NCBI GenBank assembly: GCA_946055125.1
Contig: CAMGFF010000132.1
Coordinates: 1 to 6,443 of the forward strand
Length of the DNA stretch: 6,443 nucleotides
DNA from: an uncultured Prevotellaceae bacterium
Lineage (GTDB): Bacteria > Bacteroidota > Bacteroidia > Bacteroidales > Muribaculaceae
Direction: 5' to 3'
The notes under the pieces were generated by a model. That model saw nothing but the letters and a program-made list of their open reading frames with translations, was not told the DNA's origin and made no database searches. The position numbers were made by a program, and so were the translations under genes. Below, one piece after another: positions 1 to 5,472 of this stretch (within the stretch, counting starts at the first letter, position 1; every line of letters starts with the position of its first letter).

Positions 1-42
1 GTTGTTTATGGGTTGGTTAGTTTGATTTTTTATATGCTTTCG

Positions 43-50
43 CAAAGTTA
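43..50 (-). promoter_or_regulatory. Candidate divergent promoter -7 box (reads leftward)
   Basis: The minus strand reads TAACTTTG, a perfect match to the Bacteroidota -7 consensus TAnnTTTG, followed by GC as in the two + strand promoters of this window. No clear TTG-type -33 element is found 19-21 bases upstream on that strand, which weakens the call. If real, it would start a transcript heading left, so a divergently oriented gene would begin just outside the window. No coding start is visible within the 42 bases available. Confidence 0.4.
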
Positions 51-92
51 TTACATTTTTGCCAATTTCCACTCACTAATTATTCTTTTCCC

Positions 93-128
93 TCTGCCGC
101 GGCCCCAAAAATTTGGTGGTCTTGCAGA
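93..128. repeat. Nested dyad symmetry in the leader of the SGNH gene
   Basis: Outer arms TCTGC (93-97) and GCAGA (124-128) and inner arms CCAAA (105-109) and TTTGG (112-116) share one centre between 110 and 111, with equal 7-base intervals on both sides. The 8-base palindrome GCCGCGGC (96-103) lies in the left half. The right inner arm overlaps the candidate -33 element of the downstream gene, so an operator is possible. It could also be chance, or an imperfect RNA hairpin. There is no T-run after it, so it is not a standard terminator. Confidence 0.3.
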
Positions 129-143
129 ATTTGTGTAATTTCG
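112..143 (+). promoter_or_regulatory. Weak candidate promoter for the SGNH-MBOAT unit
   Basis: TTTG at 112-115 and TAATTTCG at 136-143 are separated by 20 bases, the spacing expected for Bacteroidota -33/-7 elements. The -7 box has one mismatch to TAnnTTTG (C for the third T). It would give a leader of about 65 bases before the ATG at 216. No better -7 match is seen between 50 and 215 on this strand. The pair may instead be transcribed from a promoter outside the window. Confidence 0.35.
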
Positions 144-215
144 CACTCGTTGTCGCGCCCACTGCCCGGCAGCCGCACACAAACCCTTTTGCCCCTATAA
201 AAAACCGTCTGTTGC

Positions 216-1013
216 ATGAAATCCCATCCCTACCTCAGCCTTTGGCTGCTACTCGCCACTGCCCTCGCAGTTATGGTGGCCAAGGAATTAATAAGCCCCA
301 TCGACGTTTTCGGCATCGAGCTGCAAAAATCTTCGTTCATCGATGTGCTCTCCGCCGATTCGGCCGCCACTTGCTGCCTGCCTCCCGAGGTCGCCAACAA
401 GCCTGTGCCCGAAGATAAGCCGGTGGTGGTGAAGCCCGCCGAAACCGACACCTTGCCGCAGTCCATCCTCTTCATTGGCGACTCTATGCTCGAGGGTCTC
501 TCGCCCCGCCTCGCCGCCTACGCACACCTCAACGGACACAAGCTCAACTCCGTGATATGGTACAGCTCCACCTCCGAGGTGTGGGGCAGCTGCAACAAGC
601 TCGCCGGCTTCATCGCCAAGCACAAGCCCTCTTTTGTGGTGATTTGCCTCGGTGCCAACGAGCTTTTCGTGCGCGACATCATCTCGAAACGCACAAAGTA
701 TGTCGATAATATCCTCAGCCAAATCGGCAATATCCCCTATGTGTGGATTGGTCCGCCAAACTGGAAGCAGGACACCGGCATAAACCGCCTCATCGCCTCC
801 CGCGTGAAGCCCGGCACTTTCTTCCTGAGCGACGGTATGCACTTCGACCGCGCCAAGGACGGCGCTCACCCCACTCGCCGCTCGGCCGAGCTGTGGATGG
901 ACAGCGTTGCCAGCTGGATTACCCTACACGGCGCACACCCCATAAAGCTCGCTAAGCCCGCCCCAGGCACCGCCCGCGCCACCAGCGTCACCGTCCTCCA
1001 GCCCAAGAAATAA
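216..1013 (+). CDS. Membrane-anchored SGNH/GDSL-type esterase or acetyltransferase-like protein
   Basis: This 265-residue protein probably works with the downstream MBOAT protein in O-acylation of an envelope glycan. Residues 7-22 form one hydrophobic segment, which suggests an N-terminal membrane anchor with the rest in the periplasm. A proline- and charge-rich linker (about 55-82) follows, containing adjacent cysteines 53 and 54. The SGNH core begins at about 83. Block I is GDSM with the nucleophile Ser90. The Asn block is LGANE with Asn148. The closing acid-base pair is in DGAHPT, with Asp215 and His218. The order and spacing fit an intact SGNH fold. The ATG at 216 is chosen because the hydrophobic segment follows it directly; there is no clear Shine-Dalgarno sequence. 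The stop is 21 bases before the MBOAT start, so the two are almost certainly one operon. By family knowledge, SGNH partners of MBOAT proteins (AlgJ, AlgX, PatB) transfer or remove acetyl groups. The substrate here is unknown, and a plain esterase cannot be excluded. Confidence 0.87.
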   Translation: MKSHPYLSLWLLLATALAVMVAKELISPIDVFGIELQKSSFIDVLSADSAATCCLPPEVANKPVPEDKPVVVKPAETDTLPQSILFIGDSMLEGLSPRLAAYAHLNGHKLNSVIWYSSTSEVWGSCNKLAGFIAKHKPSFVVICLGANELFVRDIISKRTKYVDNILSQIGNIPYVWIGPPNWKQDTGINRLIASRVKPGTFFLSDGMHFDRAKDGAHPTRRSAELWMDSVASWITLHGAHPIKLAKPAPGTARATSVTVLQPKK

Positions 1014-1034
1014 CCGCCCCCTCCCCTAAAAATT

Positions 1035-2471
1035 ATGCTCACCTACGACCCCACCTCACCCCTACTCTTCTCCACCGGAACTTTCTGGATTCTCTTCCTC
1101 CTCTTCCTCCCCATATATGCCCTCCTAAAGCATCGCCGCACACAGATGATGCTCTTCGTCCTCGCTTTCAGCCTCTACTTCTACTACAAGTCGAGCGGCT
1201 TTTTCTTCCTCCTCCTCGTCGCCACCTCGCTGGCCGACTGGCTCCTCTCCCTCGCCATCGCCCGCAGCTCAAGCCGCCTCCACCGCCGCCTCTTCGCCAC
1301 CATCTCAGTCACCATATCTCTCTCCGTGCTCGCCTACTTCAAGTATGCCAATTTCCTTGTGTGGAACTGGTGCGCCATAGTGGGCTCCAATTTCCAGCCT
1401 CTCGACATTATCCTCCCCGTGGGTATCTCTTTCTACACTTTCCAGTCTATCAGCTACGTTGTCGATGTCTATAAGCAGCGCATCGCCCCCACTCGCTCTT
1501 GGCTCGAATATGCCTTCTACCTCTCTTTCTTCCCCCAACTCGTGGCCGGCCCTATTGTGCGTGCCGACTTTTTCCTGCCTCAGCTGCGCGACAACCGCCC
1601 GGCCTCGCGCGAGATGGTATTCTCCGGCCTCTGGCTCGTCATGCTGGGCATAGTGAAAAAAGCTGTCATCGCCGACTATATCGCTCAGTACAACGACCTC
1701 ATCTTCTCCAATCCCGGTGGCTACGGCGGCGTGGAAACGCTCATGGGTATCATAGGCTACACCATGCAAATCTATTGCGACTTCTCGGGCTACAGCGACA
1801 TGGCTATCGGCATCGCCCTAATTCTCGGCTTCCGCCTCTGCGACAACTTCCTCCTCCCCTACCAGTCGAAGAACATCACCGAGTTCTGGCGCCGCTGGCA
1901 CATTTCTCTCTCCTCATGGCTCCGCGACTATATCTACATCCCTCTCGGCGGTAACCGCCACGGACGCACCCGAACCTACCTCAACAACCTCGCCACTATG
2001 CTCATCGGCGGCCTCTGGCACGGCGCGGCTTGGAAATTCGTCTTCTGGGGTGGCATGCACGGCCTCGGCCTCATGCTCCACAAGGCGCTCAAGCCACACC
2101 TCGACCGCCTGCCTGCCTCGCGCCTCATCACCGCAGCAAGCTGGGCCGTGACCATGGCTTTCGTGTCGCTGCTGTGGGTGTATTTCCGCGCCGACTCTTT
2201 CTCCGATGCCTCTACAATCATCGCCACCGCCTTCTCCTCTTTCAATCCGGCTCACATCGCCCCGTTCATCGCCGAGCGCGGCACTTGGTGCGCCATGATG
2301 CTCATCATCATCTCCCTCCACGCCTGCCCTCTGCCGTGGCTCCACAGCGCCTCGCAGTGGTTTGTGCGCACCTCCTGGCCGGTGAAGCTTATCCTCTTCC
2401 TCCTCGTGGTGCAGCTCACACTCCAGTTCATGAGTGCCGAGGTGAAGCCTTTCATCTACTTCCAGTTCTGA
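1035..2471 (+). CDS. MBOAT family membrane O-acyltransferase (AlgI/DltB/PatA-like)
   Basis: This is a 478-residue polytopic inner-membrane protein. MBOAT proteins take an acyl group, usually acetyl from acetyl-CoA, and pass it across the membrane for attachment to a surface or periplasmic polymer. Hydrophobic segments run through the whole length, starting at about residues 10-30. Family motifs are clear: VGISFYTFQSISY in the first half, FFPQLVAGPIVR, CDFSGYSDMAIG, FWRRWHISLSSWLRDY with His289, IPLGGNRHG, and GGLWHGAAW with His329. The last corresponds to the catalytic histidine of AlgI and DltB. Length is typical of the AlgI-type family and no motif is broken. The start ATG follows an A-rich stretch, and the gene lies 21 bases after the SGNH gene. 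This supports a two-protein acyl-transfer system in which MBOAT moves the acyl group and SGNH handles it on the outer side. The pair lacks alginate or D-alanine pathway neighbours, so algI or dltB names are not justified. Confidence 0.95.
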   Translation: MLTYDPTSPLLFSTGTFWILFLLFLPIYALLKHRRTQMMLFVLAFSLYFYYKSSGFFFLLLVATSLADWLLSLAIARSSSRLHRRLFATISVTISLSVLAYFKYANFLVWNWCAIVGSNFQPLDIILPVGISFYTFQSISYVVDVYKQRIAPTRSWLEYAFYLSFFPQLVAGPIVRADFFLPQLRDNRPASREMVFSGLWLVMLGIVKKAVIADYIAQYNDLIFSNPGGYGGVETLMGIIGYTMQIYCDFSGYSDMAIGIALILGFRLCDNFLLPYQSKNITEFWRRWHISLSSWLRDYIYIPLGGNRHGRTRTYLNNLATMLIGGLWHGAAWKFVFWGGMHGLGLMLHKALKPHLDRLPASRLITAASWAVTMAFVSLLWVYFRADSFSDASTIIATAFSSFNPAHIAPFIAERGTWCAMMLIIISLHACPLPWLHSASQWFVRTSWPVKLILFLLVVQLTLQFMSAEVKPFIYFQF

Positions 2472-2489
2472 TTCCCTCTGTGAACCGCA

Positions 2490-2588
2490 TTATTTCTCCA
2501 TTTTCAGCACTTTCACCCCCCATTTATTTCTCCGTTTTCAGCACTTTCACCCCCATTTATTTCTCCGTTTTCAGCACTTTCACCCGCC
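2490..2588. repeat. Three tandem 33-34 bp direct repeats in the spacer before the ATPase gene
   Basis: Units begin at 2490, 2524 and 2557, each with TTATTTCTCC, then A or G, then TTTTCAGCACTTTCACCC. Copy 1 differs from the others by A for G at 2500 and one extra C near its end; copies 2 and 3 agree until CCC at 2585. A half-unit, 12 of 16 bases matching TTTTCAGCACTTTCAC, follows at 2600-2615 in almost the same phase (32 bases) and forms the spacer of the next promoter. There are no spacers between units, so this is a tandem array and not a CRISPR. The role is unknown; it could bind a regulator or be a slippage product. Confidence 0.9.
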
Positions 2589-2592
2589 TTTC

Positions 2593-2623
2593 TTGCTAAT
2601 TATCAACTTTTTCACTATCTTTG
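2593..2623 (+). promoter_or_regulatory. Bacteroidota-type promoter of the ATPase gene
   Basis: TTG at 2593-2595 and TATCTTTG at 2616-2623 are 20 bases apart and match the -33 and -7 elements (TTG and TAnnTTTG) used by the Bacteroidota primary sigma factor. Transcription would start near 2630, giving a leader of about 15 bases before the ATG at 2645. This shows the ATPase gene has its own promoter and is not just read through from the MBOAT gene. Confidence 0.75.
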
Positions 2624-2644
2624 CACAACCCAAGCAAGAAAGAT

Positions 2645-4045
2645 ATGGAATATGTAGCCAGAATTATCGATTATTACCTGCTGCAATGGAAAGATGCAGC
2701 AGTACACAAGCCACTGCTGCTGCGCGGTGCAAGGCAAGTGGGCAAGTCCTCAGCAGTGAGGCATCTTGGCAAAAATTTTCAGTATTTTGCCGAGGTCAAC
2801 CTTGAGCGGTTAAGGGGTGTTCATGCTTTTTTCAAAGGCGACATCGATGTGCACATCATCACCACAAAAATCGCTCACTACATCAATGTGCCCATCATCC
2901 CTGGCAAGACGCTGCTATTCTTCGATGAAATCCAGGAATGTCCCGAAGCCATTATGGCTTTGCGTTTCTTCAAGGAGGATTTTCCCGAACTTCACGTCAT
3001 CGCTGCTGGTAGTTTGCTTGAGTTCACACTCGAGGAGCTTCCCACTTTTGGCGTGGGCCGAATCCACTCGCTTTTCATGTATCCTTTCTCTTTCGATGAG
3101 TTTCTCGTGGCCTCGGGCAACGTCGGTCTCCTCAAGGCCAAGCGTGCTGCAAGCTCTCTCCATCCCCTCGATGGGCCTTTCCACGCAAAACTCACCGATT
3201 TGTTCCGAGTCTATCTCCTTGTGGGTGGAATGCCCGAGGCTGTGGTTACATGGACCAAGACGCACGATATCTCTCTGTGCCGACAAATCCACAACGACAT
3301 CATCCTCACCTACGAGGACGATTTCAACAAGTACCGCCGTCGCATTTCACCCGAGTTGCTGCGTCTGTCAATGCGTGGCGTGTGCCACCAGATTGGCGAA
3401 AAGCTCTCTTTCTCACAAATCTCAACCGAATACCGTAGCGCTCCTATTCGCAGTGCCCTGCGTCTGCTCACTCTTGCCGGAATCATAACACCCGTAAATG
3501 CTACTGCCGGCAATGGAGTCCCTCTCGATGCCGAGGCCAATGATCTCGTCGCTAAATATCTGTTCCTCGACCCCGGACTCCTCCTCGCAATCCTACATCT
3601 CGACGGTAATTCTCCCCAAGAACTCATCAGGCTTATCTCGGCCGGCTTCCCTCAAGACCTTGTCAACAAGGGCAAAATTGCCGAAATGGTGGCAGGACTC
3701 GAAATCCTTCGTTACAAAGAACCTATTCAGCGCCACAAGTTGCACTTCTGGCTCCAGTCGGGTGGCAGCGTTGCCGAAGTCGACTACCTCGTCGCTGTCG
3801 ATGCAAAGGTTGTGCCCGTTGAGGTCAAATCGGGCACTCAGGGGGGAATGAAAAGTCTGTGGCAATTCATGCGGGCTAAGCACCTGCATAATGCCGTGCG
3901 CACCTCCCTCGAGAATTTCGGCGCTTTTTCTCACATCGACCCCCTCGACGACGGCGCTTCGCGCAACGTCACTATCATCCCTCTTTATGCCCTCAGCAAC
4001 TTCCCCTCTGCTCCCACCCCAAGCATGGTTTTTCCTCTCATTTAG
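2645..4045 (+). CDS. AAA ATPase of the AAA_14/DUF4143 type
   Basis: This 466-residue protein has an N-terminal P-loop ATPase and a DUF4143-type C-terminal half. Walker A is GARQVGKS (28-35) and Walker B is LLFFDEIQ (90-97, Asp94-Glu95). Both are followed by family-typical blocks: AAGSLLEF, YPFSFDEFL, LLVGGMPEAV and YEDDFNKYRR. Near the C-terminus, EVDYLV (Asp380) and VEVKSG (Glu393, Lys395) form a D-x12-ExK pattern like PD-(D/E)XK nuclease folds. The family is abundant in Bacteroidota and archaea and its cellular role is not established, so no function is assigned. The ATG at 2645 is preferred over an in-frame TTG at 2621, because that TTG belongs to the -7 promoter box. The purine run AAGAAAGA ends one base before the ATG, too close for a standard ribosome site. 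The first 14 leucine codons contain no CTC, unlike neighbouring genes. The reading frame is intact. Calling it a mobile passenger gene would be speculation. Confidence 0.92.
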   Translation: MEYVARIIDYYLLQWKDAAVHKPLLLRGARQVGKSSAVRHLGKNFQYFAEVNLERLRGVHAFFKGDIDVHIITTKIAHYINVPIIPGKTLLFFDEIQECPEAIMALRFFKEDFPELHVIAAGSLLEFTLEELPTFGVGRIHSLFMYPFSFDEFLVASGNVGLLKAKRAASSLHPLDGPFHAKLTDLFRVYLLVGGMPEAVVTWTKTHDISLCRQIHNDIILTYEDDFNKYRRRISPELLRLSMRGVCHQIGEKLSFSQISTEYRSAPIRSALRLLTLAGIITPVNATAGNGVPLDAEANDLVAKYLFLDPGLLLAILHLDGNSPQELIRLISAGFPQDLVNKGKIAEMVAGLEILRYKEPIQRHKLHFWLQSGGSVAEVDYLVAVDAKVVPVEVKSGTQGGMKSLWQFMRAKHLHNAVRTSLENFGAFSHIDPLDDGASRNVTIIPLYALSNFPSAPTPSMVFPLI

Positions 4046-4075
4046 CTCTCTTTTCAGCTTTTTTTGCTACCTTTG
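4043..4075 (+). promoter_or_regulatory. Promoter of mtaB, overlapping the ATPase stop codon
   Basis: TACCTTTG at 4068-4075 matches the -7 consensus TAnnTTTG. The -33 position is occupied by TTAG (4042-4045), an imperfect element 22 bases upstream that contains the TAG stop codon of the ATPase gene. The spacer carries TTTTCAGC followed by seven Ts. From 4051 to 4081 the sequence aligns with the ATPase promoter (2600-2629) at 24 of 31 columns by eye. Transcription would start near 4082, leaving a leader of about 45 bases that is almost free of purines and has no Shine-Dalgarno sequence. Confidence 0.65.
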
Positions 4076-4126
4076 CACCACTCTTCTCCCGCCTCTCGCC
4101 ACCCCTACTTTTTCACTCTCGACTAT

Positions 4127-5458
4127 ATGACTGACTTATCTTCTTTCGATAACTGCACCGCCGAGTTCCACACGCTTGGTTGCAAACTCAATTTCGCCGA
4201 AACTTCCACCATCGCGCAAATCTTCGCCGAGCGCGGAATCCGTCGCGCACAGCCGGGTGAAGTGCCCGACATCTGCGTGGTCAACACTTGCAGCGTAACC
4301 GAGCTGGCCGACAAAAAGTGCCGACAGACTATACGCCGCCTCGCAAACCGTTACCCCGATGCGCTTATCGTGGTCACCGGCTGCTACGCGCAGCTCAAAA
4401 AGGACGAGGTGGCCGCTATCGAAGGGGTCGACATCGTGCTCGGCAGTGAGCAGAAACTCGAAATATCGGCCTATCTCGACCGATGGCTCGCCTCGCGCAA
4501 GCCGCAGGTCGAGGTCACCCCGGCCAAGGATATCCGAGCGTTCAGCCCAAGCTGCTCGCGAGGCGACCGAACCCGCTATTTCCTAAAGGTTCAGGACGGC
4601 TGCGACTACTTCTGCAGCTACTGCACAATCCCTTTCGCTCGCGGACGCAGCCGCAGTGGCTCTATCCGCGACCTGGTGGCCCAGGCTCGTGGTGTCGCGG
4701 CCGAGGGCGGTAAGGAAATCGTCATCACGGGTGTCAACATTGGCGACTTTGGCAAAAACACCGGCGAGCGGTTCATCGACCTCCTCCGCGCCCTCGACGA
4801 TGTGCCGGGCATAGCGCGTTACCGCATTTCTTCTATCGAGCCCGACCTGCTCTCCGATGAGATTATCTCATTCTGCGCCCACTCCCGCACATTCATGCCT
4901 CACTTCCACATTCCGCTACAGTGTGGCAGCGATGCCGTGCTGCGCCTCATGCGCCGCCACTACGACTCTGCTCTCTTCGCCCACAAGGTGGATATGATTA
5001 GGCAGCTCATTCCCGACGCTTTCATCGGCGTGGACCTCATGGTGGGTACCCGGGGCGAAACCGACGAGCTTTTCGAGCAATCCCGCGCCTTTGTCGATAG
5101 CCTACCTATCTCGCGCCTCCACGTTTTCCCCTATTCCGAGCGTCCCGGCACTCTCGCCCTCCGCACCATCGACCATGTGGTCGACCAGCACTCCAAGAGC
5201 CTGCGTGCCGGCACAATGATTGCCCTCAGCGACCGAAAGCTCCGAGCATTCATACAGCAATTTGCCGGAACAGTGCGGCCCGTGCTATTTGAGCAGCCTC
5301 AGCCCGGAATGCCTCTCCATGGATTCACCGACAATTATATCCGCGTCGAGGTGTCGTCGGCTCCCATGTCGCTCGTCAACACCGTGGCCCCGGTGCGCCT
5401 CATCTCTATCTCACCCGACGACCCCGACACTATGTTCGGTGAAATTTCTCAATCTTAA
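4127..5458 (+). CDS. mtaB: tRNA t6A37 methylthiotransferase MtaB
   Basis: MtaB converts N6-threonylcarbamoyladenosine at position 37 of tRNAs reading ANN codons to its 2-methylthio form, using S-adenosylmethionine and two 4Fe-4S clusters in the cytoplasm. The 443-residue product has the expected three-part layout. The N-terminal methylthiotransferase domain has its cluster cysteines at Cys19 (TLGCKLN), Cys55 (NTCSVT) and Cys86 (TGCYAQ). The radical SAM domain carries CxxxCxxC at Cys159, Cys163 and Cys166 (DGCDYFCSYCTIPFARG), followed by VITGVNIGDFG, ISSIEPDLL, HIPLQCGSD and GVDLMVGTRGE. The final 60 or so residues fit a TRAM-like RNA-binding domain. The TLGCK motif favours MtaB over MiaB (usually GCQMN) and RimO. 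The ATG at 4127 is preferred over an in-frame TTG at 4064, which lies upstream of and overlaps the promoter region. All cluster cysteines are present. The stop is 14 bases before the glycosyltransferase start, suggesting co-transcription. Confidence 0.95.
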   Translation: MTDLSSFDNCTAEFHTLGCKLNFAETSTIAQIFAERGIRRAQPGEVPDICVVNTCSVTELADKKCRQTIRRLANRYPDALIVVTGCYAQLKKDEVAAIEGVDIVLGSEQKLEISAYLDRWLASRKPQVEVTPAKDIRAFSPSCSRGDRTRYFLKVQDGCDYFCSYCTIPFARGRSRSGSIRDLVAQARGVAAEGGKEIVITGVNIGDFGKNTGERFIDLLRALDDVPGIARYRISSIEPDLLSDEIISFCAHSRTFMPHFHIPLQCGSDAVLRLMRRHYDSALFAHKVDMIRQLIPDAFIGVDLMVGTRGETDELFEQSRAFVDSLPISRLHVFPYSERPGTLALRTIDHVVDQHSKSLRAGTMIALSDRKLRAFIQQFAGTVRPVLFEQPQPGMPLHGFTDNYIRVEVSSAPMSLVNTVAPVRLISISPDDPDTMFGEISQS

Positions 5459-5472
5459 CCCTATCGTTGTCT

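Noticed and set aside
288..869. A 193-codon open frame on the minus strand
   Set aside because: It lies opposite the SGNH gene, whose catalytic motifs are intact. The translation has no recognisable motif and results from the C-rich third positions of the real gene.
2490..2588. CRISPR array
   Set aside because: The units are directly adjacent with no unique spacers, are only three in number, and no cas gene is present.
2030..2599. A 189-codon + strand frame running through the end of the MBOAT gene and the repeats
   Set aside because: Its first part overlaps conserved MBOAT sequence in another frame, and its end merely translates the non-coding repeats.
2621..2644. TTG start giving eight extra residues on the ATPase
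   Set aside because: The TTG is part of the -7 promoter box TATCTTTG, so it would lie upstream of the transcript start. The ATG at 2645 fits the family N-terminus.
3841..3846. Run of six Gs as a phase-variation or frameshift site
   Set aside because: The run is short, the frame continues intact through it, and the downstream sequence still fits the family.
4044..4065. Rho-independent terminator after the ATPase gene (AGCT, loop, AGCT, then Ts)
   Set aside because: The stem would be only four base pairs with an eight-base loop, and the T-run is better explained as the spacer of the mtaB promoter.
4064..4126. TTG start giving 21 extra residues on MtaB
   Set aside because: It lies before the -7 box at 4068-4075. 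The extra residues resemble no MtaB N-terminus, and the ATG at 4127 leads directly into the methylthiotransferase domain.
4127..5458. MiaB or RimO as the identity of the methylthiotransferase
   Set aside because: The first cysteine motif is TLGCKLN, typical of MtaB. MiaB usually has a GCQMN form, and RimO has a different N-terminal motif and a different neighbourhood.
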